Assembly: GCF_018271975.1 (NCBI RefSeq)
Contig: NZ_JAGUCN010000040.1
Location: forward strand, 1 to 36,820
Source of the DNA: Carboxylicivirga mesophila
GTDB taxonomy: Bacteria > Bacteroidota > Bacteroidia > Bacteroidales > Marinilabiliaceae
Direction of reading: 5' to 3'
DNA: 36,820 nt
Below the pieces are notes generated by a model. That model was not told where the DNA came from and made no database searches. It saw only the letters and a list, made by a program, of their open reading frames with translations. Position 1 is the stretch's first letter, and every line of letters starts with the position of its first letter. Shown here one piece after another: positions 10,501 through 18,390 of this stretch. Position numbers and translations under genes: made by a program.

Positions 10501-10681
10501 GCCTAAAACCATCCTGTCACAAGCGGGTATTGATAAGTTTAGAGTGTTTGTATCGGGGCAGAACCTGCTGACCTTTACTAAGATGGATAACTTCGATCCG
10601 GAAAGAAGTTCGAGCAATATCAATGCGCGTAATGTGCCGCTAACAAAGGTTTATACGGTTGGTGTTAATTTATCATTCTAA
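7562..10681 (+). CDS. susC: SusC-like TonB-dependent outer-membrane glycan transporter
   Basis: A 1039-residue outer-membrane barrel that imports oligosaccharides with energy from TonB. It has a signal peptide ending near LSAIAQ, a CarboxypepD_reg-like domain (about 30-105, SGVVNDTKGQPIPGVSV), a TonB-box region (VDEVVVVGYGTQKK, about 106-120), the plug with IQIRGVGSFGNTTPLVVIDG and the SusC signature LKDASASAIYGARGANGV, then a barrel ending in a C-terminal aromatic (NLSF). Length and order are normal for the SusC/RagA family. It is followed 18 bases later by susD, the invariant partner, so the two are surely co-transcribed. Substrate cannot be read from the sequence and is inferred from the downstream enzymes. 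The symbol denotes family, not starch specificity. Confidence 0.97.
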   Translation: MKKRHVRLNRLLLLVGLILTCGLSAIAQDRFVSGVVNDTKGQPIPGVSVVEKGTTNGTITDMDGNYSFSVSSDEAIIIFSFIGLKSQEVAVGAQATINVTMEDEMVGVDEVVVVGYGTQKKVNLTGAVSTLKMEEAVNQPVTNSSQLMYGRFTGVQLTQGNGLPGNDGASIQIRGVGSFGNTTPLVVIDGMLYSSLTEFNNLAPSDIESISVLKDASASAIYGARGANGVIIVTTKGGKEGDVKVEYNNYFGLQEATVMPEYLDAVQYAELINEKFANEGEVARYTPEQLELIKNGNAPEQFAQTNWADHVLEKAPIQNHYLSLSGGNKKTNFRLSLGYLDQDAILVGKYKSQRYNFRLNLSSKVKDWMTVSNNFNGYWRAFNGPKGGADAVNEIMYQFSRNAPTIPVYLPNGEYGHVDGAFYNDNASFMTKNAVRELSFGNYEQDQYTINDRLAVNITPLQGLSIESSGTVNLRFTNTSDFAPRWEMRDWNGDLVNFNEFNSLKNTAAFYYKLMNENVAKYTRDLGEHTITAMIGTSVIYETSDGFNASLSNFPSDELEELSAGGVLDPAVGGSKWEETWFSVFGRINYSYKDRYLLEANLRRDGSSRFGPTYKYGVFPSFSGGWRISEEAFMDDLSNVFSNLKLRGSWGISGNDRPVSPYSYSQAYNSGLDYVLGVEETPVGGVAVTTLANPDLRWEETTQFDIGLDAGFLNNRLQVVADYFERNSTDVLYSGFPIPSTLGVSQLPAQNVGDIINKGWELGINYFQKVGDFEFSLGGNVTNMFLNEVTSLGDGGEETITNSDIVRVGEAFKSYYGLEAISIFQSPEEVADAPVQFGGTTTSPGDIRYKDQLTVDTDGDGIPDAGDGVINDDDRVVIGNPHPKWIYSFNGAASFKGFDMSFNFQGIADVDRIMMGNGQTPMTDDRRNVLSYWQDRWTEENPSAALPRLGRNFQNDRVSSFYVEDGSYLRLKNLEFGYTLPKTILSQAGIDKFRVFVSGQNLLTFTKMDNFDPERSSSNINARNVPLTKVYTVGVNLSF

Positions 10682-10699
10682 TAAAAAAGCTTAGAAGAA

Positions 10700-12253
10700 A
10701 TGAAGAAGTTTTTAATATATATCGCAGTGGCCATATTCAGCTTTGGGTGTTCAGATGACTTCCTGACGCTGCAAGACCCAACTAATATCGCGGAAGATAA
10801 TTTCTGGCAAAGTGCTAATGATGCACGATTAGGAATCAATGGTATTTACACAGTGCTTCAGGCCAATGGCATGTATGGCGGTCATCTGAATGGAGGGATG
10901 GGAATGCCTGCATACGACTGTTTATCAGATAATGAGTACAACGCCTGGAAATGGGAAGGTGGAGGTATTTTTGTTGTGGGTAGTATCGATCCTTCACACT
11001 GGTTCTTCAGTGGTTTATGGAGTGACCTTTATAAAGGCATTGCACGCACCAATTCAGCTATCAGGAATATTGGTTTAATGGATGAGTCTGTTATCTCTGA
11101 AGAAGATAAGAACAACTACCTGGGACAAGCTTACTTTTTAAGAGCCTTGTTTTATTACCATGTAGCCTTGTACTTCGAAGAGGCGCCGTTAATTACCGAA
11201 CCACAAACACTGGAAGAGGCTTATGTAGCTAAAAATACTGAGGCCGAACTATGGCAACAAGTGTTTGATGATTTGGAGAAAGCCATTGCTATTCTGCCAT
11301 TGCCATCAGAGCAAAGTGATAAGGAATATGGGTATGCCACCAAAGGGGCTGCCTTAGGCTTACTGGCGAGAGTAGCACTTTATAAGGGGCAGCATGACGA
11401 TGTGCTTGAGGCCACACAGGAATTGCTGACATTAGGCTATAGCTTGGACCCTGATTACGAGCAGCTGTTTACCTATGATGGAGAAAACTCCAGTGAGATT
11501 GTATTCCCGGTTAAGTTCCTTTATGGTGATCTTTACGACAATGGCGAGAAATTCTCAGCTACTTATCTGCCAAAACCAAAAGTAGATGTGCAGCCAATGC
11601 CAAATATGGTTAATGATTATTACTGTAATGACGGGCTTCCTATTGACGATCCGGCTTCTATCTATAATCCGGCTGATCCAAAAGAGAACAGAGATCCTCG
11701 TGCTATTGCTTCTGTTTACTTTAAAGGTGACATCTTCCTGAAAGATCCGGAGAAAGTATTTGCAGGTAATACCAATACTAAGTTTGGATTGAAAAAATAT
11801 GTGCGCGACGATGTTGATCCCTATGAAAGAGCAGTGTTTGAATCAGGCTCGCAAGACTTCTACCTGATTCGCTATGCCGATGTGCTGCTGATGCGTGCCG
11901 AAGCACTTGTGGAATCTGGCAATGTGGGACAGGAAGTGTATGACTTAATTAATGCTGTCCGTCAACGCGTTAATATGCCAGGCGTAGAGGCTGTTGAGGG
12001 AGCTGGGTTATCACAGGACCAGCTGCGCGAGGTTGTTCGTCACGAACGTCGTGTAGAACTGGCATTCGAGGGCTTACGTTTCTATGACCTGAAGCGTTGG
12101 GGCGAAATGCAGGAAGGCTATGACCGTATTGCAGCTGACGCCATTAAAGGGTATGTACCATTATACCAGGGTAAGAAATCCGAGGTGTTTGCTATTCCTC
12201 AGGAGGAAATTGATGTTAATAAGAACCTGGTTCAGCATCCTGCCTGGCAATAA
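10700..12253 (+). CDS. susD: SusD-like surface glycan-binding lipoprotein
   Basis: A 517-residue RagB/SusD-family lipoprotein that caps the SusC barrel and captures glycan at the cell surface. The signal peptide ends in lipobox FSFGC (Cys17), followed by the typical SDDFLTLQDP start. The N-terminal SusD-like region contains ARTNSAIRN and LGQAYFLRALFYYHV. The C-terminal RagB region contains the conserved block RHERRVELAFEGLRFYDLKRWG near residues 450-475. Length is typical. It is 18 bases downstream of susC. Several tryptophans near residues 85-110 (NEYNAWKWEGG, DPSHWFFSGLW) are plausible sugar-stacking residues, which is inference. Confidence 0.96.
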   Translation: MKKFLIYIAVAIFSFGCSDDFLTLQDPTNIAEDNFWQSANDARLGINGIYTVLQANGMYGGHLNGGMGMPAYDCLSDNEYNAWKWEGGGIFVVGSIDPSHWFFSGLWSDLYKGIARTNSAIRNIGLMDESVISEEDKNNYLGQAYFLRALFYYHVALYFEEAPLITEPQTLEEAYVAKNTEAELWQQVFDDLEKAIAILPLPSEQSDKEYGYATKGAALGLLARVALYKGQHDDVLEATQELLTLGYSLDPDYEQLFTYDGENSSEIVFPVKFLYGDLYDNGEKFSATYLPKPKVDVQPMPNMVNDYYCNDGLPIDDPASIYNPADPKENRDPRAIASVYFKGDIFLKDPEKVFAGNTNTKFGLKKYVRDDVDPYERAVFESGSQDFYLIRYADVLLMRAEALVESGNVGQEVYDLINAVRQRVNMPGVEAVEGAGLSQDQLREVVRHERRVELAFEGLRFYDLKRWGEMQEGYDRIAADAIKGYVPLYQGKKSEVFAIPQEEIDVNKNLVQHPAWQ

Positions 12254-12264
12254 TAACTAACTAT

Positions 12265-12309
12265 AATGAGGAGGTGAGCTTGCTTTAGTATCATTACTGC
12301 CTCCTCATT
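12265..12309 (+). terminator. Intergenic hairpin after susD (attenuator or mRNA-stabilising stem)
   Basis: A perfect 10-bp inverted repeat, AATGAGGAGG (12265-12274) with CCTCCTCATT (12300-12309), encloses a 25-base loop. There is no clean T run after it, so it is more likely a partial terminator or a 3'-end stabilising stem than a full stop. It would let SusCD be made in excess over the enzymes. Confidence 0.5.
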
Positions 12310-12332
12310 TCATCTCTGAAACTGACGATAAA

Positions 12333-13709
12333 ATGAAGAATATATTATACATATTGGGGATGGCCATCATGTTGATGGCCTGTGAAAAAGAAACACCTGG
12401 CTTTGACCATGAACTGCCGCCAAAAGAAGAGGTGCCAACTACAGTGACCAAAAAAGGGGTATGTTTAACCACAAATGGATTTACGTGGTCATCACGTGTG
12501 TCTGCCTTAAAAGGGCACTGGCATTATTCATGGGGACATGAGCTGAAAGATATGGAGCCTGAAAACATTGAGTTTGTGCCCATGTTCTGGGGACGTCAGG
12601 TTACCGATGATAAGATTGAATACCTCAAGCAACTGAAAGCCGAAGGAAAGATTAATTACATCTTAGGATTTAATGAGCCGGATGGCGAGGAGCAGGCTAA
12701 TATGACGGTTGATGAAGCCATTGCATTATGGCCTAAACTGGAATCGATAGGCTTGCCAATAGGAAGCCCGGCACCAGTAGGAGGTACCAATGAGTGGATG
12801 GATGAGTTCATGTCGCGCGCAAAGACTGAAGGTTTGCGTATCGATTTTGTAGCCATGCATAAATACCCTGGTCCAAATCCTGAATCGTTTCTGCAAAAAG
12901 TGAAAGAGGTGCATGAGGCTTATGATTTACCAGTTTGGATTACTGAATTCGCTGTAGCTGACTGGGATGCAACATCAGTTGAGGATAACCGATATACGGC
13001 AGAGCAGGCATTGGCCTTTATGAAAGCTGTATTACCTCAGTTAGATGCACTGGATTATGTTGAAAGGTATGCGTGGTTCTCAGGTCAGCCTGATAATAAG
13101 GCCTTAGCGCCATCGGCTTTGTTTGATGCCGAAGATAACCTGACGCCACTGGGGCAGTATTATGCCTACTATACACCCAATGAAGAAATAGGAGCAGGAA
13201 TAGAAGCGCCAATTTATGATAATGTTGAAGGTAACCTTGTTGAGAATGGCAATTTTGGTAACTACCACGTATATGGTACAACAGATAATCTGTCGGAATC
13301 TGAGGCACTTGCCAAAAGCGTTGGTTGGTTTGGCTATCAGTTCGCAGCCGAGCCGGATGATGCTGTGGAAGGCTGGTCGTGTAAAATGTTGAATGGCTGG
13401 AGTGGTGATGCTGGTCTTAATACGAAGTTCGCTGTAACAGCCGGCAAAACATTGACAATTACCTATTCAGTTAAGTGGTTAGGTCCTGATGGTTCCATGA
13501 AAATGGTTATCAAGGATCATGATACCAATACCAAGCTGGCCTTACCTGCTGAGGCGCTTCCTGTCAAGGCATCTGAAAATAATCAGTGGGAAACTATTTC
13601 CTACGAATTTACAGTGCCCGATGGGGTTTCTAATTTGCGCTTTACTTTCTGGAAAGGAAAAGGCACATCACCATGCTTAATTGATGAAGTAATAGCTAAA
13701 GAGAAATAA
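12333..13709 (+). CDS. GH128-like endo-glycanase lipoprotein with C-terminal carbohydrate-binding domain
   Basis: A 458-residue surface lipoprotein (lipobox LMAC, Cys17). Residues about 40-275 match the GH128/Glyco_hydro_cc fold: MFWGRQV, then LGFNEPD with probable acid/base Glu115, SPAPVGG, DFVAMHKYPG, and VWITEFAVADW with probable nucleophile Glu205. Characterised GH128 enzymes are endo-beta-1,3-glucanases. Residues about 300-458 form a jelly-roll domain (NLVENGNFGNY ... FRFTFWKGKG) resembling CBM4/9-type modules. It follows susD by 79 bases and likely makes the first cuts at the cell surface. In this PUL the true substrate may differ from plain beta-1,3-glucan, because sulfatases, GH43_24 and GH2 accompany it. 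The fold call is firm; the substrate is not. Confidence 0.85.
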   Translation: MKNILYILGMAIMLMACEKETPGFDHELPPKEEVPTTVTKKGVCLTTNGFTWSSRVSALKGHWHYSWGHELKDMEPENIEFVPMFWGRQVTDDKIEYLKQLKAEGKINYILGFNEPDGEEQANMTVDEAIALWPKLESIGLPIGSPAPVGGTNEWMDEFMSRAKTEGLRIDFVAMHKYPGPNPESFLQKVKEVHEAYDLPVWITEFAVADWDATSVEDNRYTAEQALAFMKAVLPQLDALDYVERYAWFSGQPDNKALAPSALFDAEDNLTPLGQYYAYYTPNEEIGAGIEAPIYDNVEGNLVENGNFGNYHVYGTTDNLSESEALAKSVGWFGYQFAAEPDDAVEGWSCKMLNGWSGDAGLNTKFAVTAGKTLTITYSVKWLGPDGSMKMVIKDHDTNTKLALPAEALPVKASENNQWETISYEFTVPDGVSNLRFTFWKGKGTSPCLIDEVIAKEK

Positions 13710-13742
13710 AGGGTTGCTCAAATAATAAAAATGAATAGCTTG

Positions 13743-13773
13743 AATTGGAGGGCTATTATATGGTCCTCCAATT
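13743..13773 (+). terminator. Intergenic hairpin after the GH128 gene
   Basis: A perfect 9-bp inverted repeat, AATTGGAGG (13743-13751) with CCTCCAATT (13765-13773), with a 13-base loop and no proper T run. It resembles the hairpin after susD in position and in its GGAGG/CCTCC core. Confidence 0.45.
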
Positions 13774-13804
13774 ATCACATTTAATTTATCCTAAATTTTA
13801 GATT

Positions 13805-14560
13805 ATGAAAAGAATTCTACTTTTTACAGCCATTGTTATGGCCATATCTTTTAATATTACAGCACAAAACCAAGTTACCAATGGCGATTTTGAAACGGGT
13901 GACAAATCTGGGTGGTCTGGATTCAATAATGGTGTAACACTGGAAGCTGATGAAGCTGGTTCAGGGATCGATTTTTGCTATGAAGGCACCACTTCTGGTA
14001 AAATTAATAATGCGGAAGGATCATTGTTTCAGGTCATTAACCTGGTGAGTGGGAAAACTTATACTGTTTCCTTTTGGGGGAAGTTAAGAGACGCCGACCA
14101 AAGCTTTAATGCAACTGCAAAAGATGAAGTTACAAGTGGTAAGCCTGTAATTGGCAGTGTGGAGGTCAACTCAACAAGCTGGACCAATTACACCTATGAT
14201 ATTGTTGCCCCTGCAGATGGGCAGGTTCGAATTTTGTTTTACAAACCAAATGGTATAGGACCATTTTATGTTGATAATATAGATGTAAGGGAGGCACAAG
14301 CAACAGCCATCGGAAAAACGCCAACAACTCAGGTTATGGTATCTCCCAATCCTTCAAACGGTATTTTCAAAGTGAAAGCTGACGAAGCCATTGCAGCATA
14401 CGCGGTGTACAACGCAGCCGGGCAAGTGGTTAAATCTGCAAAGGTTAACCTTTTGCATGAATTGTCCATTGATTTAACAGGCCATAACGCTGGTTTATAT
14501 ATGGTTCAGGTTGAAACAGGCAATGGTGCGCAAACAGTATCAAAGCTTTTGCTTAAATAA
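13805..14560 (+). CDS. Surface carbohydrate-binding protein with T9SS sorting tail
   Basis: A 251-residue exported protein. The signal peptide ends near NITAQ. Residues about 22-160 form a jelly-roll domain of CBM4/9 type (QVTNGDFETGDKSGWSGFNN at the start, GPFYVDNIDVRE at the end). Residues about 175-251 are a type A T9SS C-terminal sorting domain (VSPNPSNGIFKV, YNAAGQVV, GLYMVQVETG, KLLLK). There is no catalytic domain. It would cross the outer membrane through T9SS and sit on the surface or be released. The likely role is a glycan-binding protein, taking the place of the SusE/F-type or SGBP partner that I do not otherwise find here. It is followed by a strong terminator. Confidence 0.85.
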   Translation: MKRILLFTAIVMAISFNITAQNQVTNGDFETGDKSGWSGFNNGVTLEADEAGSGIDFCYEGTTSGKINNAEGSLFQVINLVSGKTYTVSFWGKLRDADQSFNATAKDEVTSGKPVIGSVEVNSTSWTNYTYDIVAPADGQVRILFYKPNGIGPFYVDNIDVREAQATAIGKTPTTQVMVSPNPSNGIFKVKADEAIAAYAVYNAAGQVVKSAKVNLLHELSIDLTGHNAGLYMVQVETGNGAQTVSKLLLK

Positions 14561-14566
14561 TATAGG

Positions 14567-14606
14567 AGGTCGCTCGAAGCTGACGGAGCAATCGAGCGAC
14601 CTTTTA
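14567..14606 (+). terminator. Strong rho-independent terminator
   Basis: A perfect 11-bp stem (14567-14577 with 14592-14602) with a 14-base loop is followed by TTTATTAT. It begins 7 bases after the stop codon of the carbohydrate-binding protein and probably ends the susCD-led transcription unit. Confidence 0.8.
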
Positions 14607-14610
14607 TTAT

Positions 14611-14781
14611 CAGCTTAAACACCTGCCCGTTTTTCATTCTTATACATGAAACGAATCTTCTAAGCATTAGCCCTTATTTTAACAGTCTTGTCTGTTTCGG
14701 CCGAGCGCTATTACTGGTAATGCTGCAAATATGGGTGCTGATTTAGCATTACTTTTCAAGGCTTTGGGTAAAATCAATGGT
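14611..14781 (+). pseudogene. Decayed N-terminal fragment of a second beta-helix protein gene
   Basis: This stretch aligns with 19628-19811, the start of the intact beta-helix gene, including about 34 bases before its ATG. The signal-peptide codons correspond one to one, but the codon-6 serine TCA has become TAA. About 14 bases are missing after the ERYY codons, which shifts the frame, and the match continues through GNAAN ... FKALGKIN. Homology then stops. It is therefore a broken paralogue, truncated after about 45 codons. The intact copy lies about 5 kb downstream. Confidence 0.85.
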
Positions 14782-14814
14782 TAGGAAGTGTATTCAGAGG
14801 AAATCTCAGATTGA

Positions 14815-14916
14815 TTGATGAAAAATAGTACTCAAGCGTTATCAAATTCGGGGATTTATATTGTGAAAGTATTTGCAGGAGAAAAAGCTTTAGTGCTAAA
14901 AGTAATTGTCAAATAG
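14815..14916 (+). pseudogene. Orphan T9SS sorting-tail remnant
   Basis: The frame ending in TAG at 14914-14916 encodes SNSGIYIVKVFAGEKAL followed by VLKVIVK, a classic end of a type A T9SS sorting domain (GIY-IVKV ... KVIVK). The same frame is closed by TGA at 14812, and no start or upstream domain survives. It is the 3' stub of a deleted secreted protein, possibly the same gene whose 5' end survives at 14611-14781, although the intact beta-helix gene carries no such tail. Confidence 0.75.
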
Positions 14917-14953
14917 AACGGAATTTATAACGTCCTAAGCTCTTTAAATTGGG

Positions 14954-14978
14954 GGCGGAGCTTGGAATCCGCCTTTAG
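14954..14978 (+). terminator. Terminator-like hairpin after the T9SS remnant
   Basis: GGCGGA (14954-14959) pairs with TCCGCC (14968-14973) around an 8-base loop, followed by TTTAGTT. It lies 38 bases after the remnant's stop and is probably the leftover terminator of the lost gene. Confidence 0.45.
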
Positions 14979-15035
14979 TTAGTCTTTGAACAAGCATGCT
15001 GCGCTTCAGGTGGCTAATTGGTTGATAAAGTTTGA

Positions 15036-15170
15036 ACAAAAAAGTTGATTAAGAATTCTTTGCTGGATTCAATGATAGGTTTAAGGGAAGTGTTGTCAAC
15101 ACAAGGGGTATATCTTAAAACAAAAGGAGTTGACACAAATTTGCTCCAAATTATCAAAGGGAAAGAGTAA
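15036..15170 (+). pseudogene. Possible second T9SS-tail remnant
   Basis: A 44-codon frame, opened after TGA at 15033 and closed by TAA at 15168-15170, encodes a C-terminus reading STQGVYLKTKGVDTNLL then QIIKGKE. The GVYL-K ... QIIK pattern resembles the end of a T9SS sorting domain. The upstream part (KKLIKNSLLDSMIGLRE) matches nothing I recognise. It is likely another stub of a deleted secreted protein, but the similarity is short and could be chance. Confidence 0.4.
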
Positions 15171-15234
15171 ATGAAAAAACTAAGCCTCATTATGTATTGA
15201 CCAACTAATAATGAATTTTTGAAAAAAATCTGTT

Positions 15235-16593
15235 ATGAAAGAAACGACACTTCTAACATTATCTCTATCGCTTCTTCTATTGCTGGGAAGCTGCGAAAAA
15301 GAGGTAATTAAAAACGAAACAAGCCAGCCTGATATTACTAATAGTCAATCCTCAAAGGTTGATCCCTTAACACCGATGGGAATGCAACCGATGATCGTTG
15401 AAGGACCGCAAGCCTCTTCTATTTTGAAGTCATTGCCTGCCGGGAGCTGGGAGTTGGATTTCAGTGATGAATTTGAAGGCTCAACAGTTGATCCCATTAA
15501 ATGGAATGTGATTGTTAGTTCAAAAAGCAGGGCCCCGAGACCGGATTTAGGGATTGATGACTGGTGGTGGACTGCCGAAAATGTATGGCAGGAAAATGGC
15601 GATTTGGTATTGCGTGTGACCAAAGAAGATTACAACACCATGCATTGTGGTTCTGTTAACTCAAATAATCTTTATGAAACCCAATATGGTTACTTTGAGG
15701 CACGTATGAAAATTGCGGATGCCTCCAAAGGAACCCACACTGCCTTTTGGTTTCAGGGGGACAACCAAGGAAATGTAGATGGCACTGCGAATGATGGTGC
15801 TGAAATTGATGTGTTTGAATCGGCCTGGATGGAGGATTATACAAAATCGGTGATCCATATTGATGGATATGGAGCCGACCATAAGGCCAACACGGTAAAA
15901 TATACAACCCCCAATATCCATGATGGTAATTATCATACCTGGGGCTTTCACTGGACCGAAAGTTTCATGGATATATACTATGATGGGGTTTTCAAAGTGA
16001 GGTACAGCGATCCGGCATGGATTGTACATTCACCTGAATTCCTTTGGTTATCTGATGGGGCCAGCTTTGGGTATGCAGGTAATAACTTTACTCGTGAACC
16101 CGTTGGTACTTTGACACATGCCTATGTAGATTATGTGCGGGTGTGGAAGCAAGTATCTTCTCCAACTGTAATTGAAGCAGAATGTGAAAACCAATCCTGC
16201 TTTTCACCTACAGGAGACGACATTCAAACTAAAAGCCATGCCTCTGCCAGTAATGGACAACATCTTAAACTAATGGCTGATGTAGTGAACGATAGAATAC
16301 GATTCGATAATATCTATGTAAGTGAAGCTGGTAATTACTCTGTAAATCTATCCGGACTGACATGGAATAGTTTTGGTAAATACAAATGCTCCATCTCTAA
16401 TAATGGAAGCTGGCATTACTTTACACCCGAATTAGATTTGTATGGAACCTCCACTAGTGTGAAAGATTTGACTTTTGGAACGGTTTATCTGGTGGCCGGA
16501 AATCACAGTATCACTTTTACATGTTCGGGAAAAAACAATAAAAGCAGCGGATATGTGGGGTCTTTTGATAAAATCACATTAACTCCTCAATAG
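15235..16593 (+). CDS. GH16 endo-glycanase, lipoprotein form, with C-terminal CBM-like domain
   Basis: A 452-residue lipoprotein (lipobox LGSC, Cys20). Residues about 70-306 are a GH16 domain with the bulge-type active-site motif EIDVFE: nucleophile Glu190, Asp192 and acid/base Glu195. This motif form is shared by laminarinases, agarases, carrageenases and porphyranases, so it does not fix the substrate. The segment DWWWTAENVWQENGDL and the ETQYGYFEARMKI strand are clear. Residues about 313-452 form a beta-sandwich of CBM6/35-like type (EAECENQSC ... YVGSFDKITL). It probably acts on the outer surface as an endo-enzyme. The catalytic domain is about 93% identical by my count to the next gene, so this pair arose by recent duplication. 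Endo-beta-1,3-galactanase or a related sulfated-galactan hydrolase is plausible from context only. Confidence 0.9.
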   Translation: MKETTLLTLSLSLLLLLGSCEKEVIKNETSQPDITNSQSSKVDPLTPMGMQPMIVEGPQASSILKSLPAGSWELDFSDEFEGSTVDPIKWNVIVSSKSRAPRPDLGIDDWWWTAENVWQENGDLVLRVTKEDYNTMHCGSVNSNNLYETQYGYFEARMKIADASKGTHTAFWFQGDNQGNVDGTANDGAEIDVFESAWMEDYTKSVIHIDGYGADHKANTVKYTTPNIHDGNYHTWGFHWTESFMDIYYDGVFKVRYSDPAWIVHSPEFLWLSDGASFGYAGNNFTREPVGTLTHAYVDYVRVWKQVSSPTVIEAECENQSCFSPTGDDIQTKSHASASNGQHLKLMADVVNDRIRFDNIYVSEAGNYSVNLSGLTWNSFGKYKCSISNNGSWHYFTPELDLYGTSTSVKDLTFGTVYLVAGNHSITFTCSGKNNKSSGYVGSFDKITLTPQ

Positions 16594-16653
16594 TAAAATA
16601 CTTATTAGTTTAAATGTTGGTACGATAGGAGATGGGACTTTTGATAATAAATA

Positions 16654-16689
16654 GCTGGCAAGGGAATCAATATGAAATCCTTTGCCAGC
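16654..16689 (+). terminator. Hairpin between the two GH16 genes
   Basis: A 12-bp stem, GCTGGCAAGGGA (16654-16665) with TCCTTTGCCAGC (16678-16689), one G-T pair, with a 12-base loop. No T run follows, so it may be a weak terminator or a stabilising stem. Confidence 0.5.
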
Positions 16690-16808
16690 ATATCACCCTT
16701 TAAGGAATTATTCGCTCCAAAAGTCTTCGTGCATTGAGAAAGATAAACAAGGAAGAAATCAGAAAATTGAACCAGCGGATTTGTGTGATGGTCGCGTTAA
16801 TTGAAAAT

Positions 16809-18347
16809 ATGAATTTGAATAGGATGAGAACTGTTTTGTTTTTGGGAATTGTATTAACCATTTCTTTTTTAGGAAGTGGGCGGCTAAACGCTCAGTTGAT
16901 TGATGCAGCCACGGCGGAAGGTGTGCAACCAAATCTGTTAACTCCTACCGGGGATACCTGGACTTTAGATTTCAGTGATGAGTTTGAAGGAACAAATGTG
17001 GATCCATTTAAATGGAATGTGATTGTGAGTTCCAAAACCAGAGCTCCCCGGCCCGATTTAGGAATCGCCGATTGGTGGTGGACAGCTGAAAATGTGTGGC
17101 AGGAGAATGGCGATTTAGTATTGCGTGTGACTAAAGAAGATTACAATACCATGCATTGTGGTTCAGTCAATTCAAACAATCTCTATGAGACCCAATATGG
17201 TTACTTTGAGGCACGCATGAAAATTGCCGATGCCTCCAAAGGAACCCACACTGCCTTTTGGTTTCAGGGCGACAATCAAAGCAATGTGGATGGCACTGCC
17301 AATGATGGCGCAGAAATCGATGTATTTGAATCGGCCTGGATGGAGGATTATACAAAATCAGTCATTCACATTGACGGTTATGGTGCTGATCATAGAGCTA
17401 ACACCAAAAAGTATTCAACTCCCAATATCCACGATGGAAACTATCATACCTGGGGTTTTCACTGGACCGAAAGTTTCATGGATATCTACTATGATGGAGT
17501 GTTCAAGGTGAGGTATAGCGAGCCTGATTGGATTGTAAAGTCTCCTGAATTTCTTTGGTTATCTGATGGGGCCAGCTTTGGTTATGCCGGCGATAACTTT
17601 ACAAGAGAACCTGTGGGAACTTTGACCCATGCCTATGTAGATTATGTAAGGGTATGGAAACATGTTTCGGATGATGAAATGACCGAATATGAATGTGAAT
17701 CTCTGACCTCCTCTTCTCCCACGGGAAATGAAATTCAGATCAAAAGTAGTCCTGTGGCAAGCGCCGGACAACATGTTAAGTTTATCAGTAACAGCACAGA
17801 TAGTGAAATAGTATTTGAAGTTCCAATTGGTCTGGCTGGTGATCACACGTTCACACTTCAATCATTGACATGGTCAGGATTTGGACAATACAATTGTGCA
17901 GTGGAAACATCACCAGAAAACTGGCAGAAAATGTCTAATTCAATCGATTTATACAATAACCAATCTACTTTGGTAAGCCAATCTTTTGAAGAAATTCATC
18001 TTGATGCGGGAACGTATCGGGTAAAATTTACCTGTGTGGGTAAAAACGCTAGCTCTACAGGCTTTGTAGGCTCCTTTGATAAGTTAATCGTGAATAGTCG
18101 TAATACTGTGAGTACTTCAGTGGAAGAGCATGAGTCGGCTAAGGAAATAAAGGTCTATCCCAATCCGGTGCACGATGTACTATACATCTCAGGACTCGAA
18201 GCACCGACTCCGGTATCGATATATAATATTCAGGGAGTCAGGATGATGCAAACAATAACATTTGATAAAATAGGAGTGAGTCAGCTGAAAGGGGGATTTT
18301 ATCTGGCAAAAATAGGAAATGAAATTGTCAGGTTCAGGAAACGGTAA
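16809..18347 (+). CDS. GH16 endo-glycanase, T9SS-secreted form
   Basis: The frame opens at a TTG (16734); I prefer the ATG at 16809 (512 residues), which leads into a signal peptide ending near LNAQ. ATG 16824 is an alternative. The GH16 domain spans about residues 48-283 with motif EIDVFE (Glu169, Asp171, Glu174) and is nearly identical to that of the upstream gene, with 16 differences in about 228 aligned residues. The CBM-like domain that follows (about 290-425) is related but clearly diverged. The C-terminus is a type A T9SS sorting domain (VYPNPVHDVLYISG, GGFYLAKIG). The protein would thus be exported through T9SS, while its twin is a lipoprotein. Substrate uncertain, as for the twin. 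Confidence 0.9.
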   Translation: MNLNRMRTVLFLGIVLTISFLGSGRLNAQLIDAATAEGVQPNLLTPTGDTWTLDFSDEFEGTNVDPFKWNVIVSSKTRAPRPDLGIADWWWTAENVWQENGDLVLRVTKEDYNTMHCGSVNSNNLYETQYGYFEARMKIADASKGTHTAFWFQGDNQSNVDGTANDGAEIDVFESAWMEDYTKSVIHIDGYGADHRANTKKYSTPNIHDGNYHTWGFHWTESFMDIYYDGVFKVRYSEPDWIVKSPEFLWLSDGASFGYAGDNFTREPVGTLTHAYVDYVRVWKHVSDDEMTEYECESLTSSSPTGNEIQIKSSPVASAGQHVKFISNSTDSEIVFEVPIGLAGDHTFTLQSLTWSGFGQYNCAVETSPENWQKMSNSIDLYNNQSTLVSQSFEEIHLDAGTYRVKFTCVGKNASSTGFVGSFDKLIVNSRNTVSTSVEEHESAKEIKVYPNPVHDVLYISGLEAPTPVSIYNIQGVRMMQTITFDKIGVSQLKGGFYLAKIGNEIVRFRKR

Positions 18348-18390
18348 GATGAGTTGAACGGGCAATAATATATACAACAAGAAAGATTAG

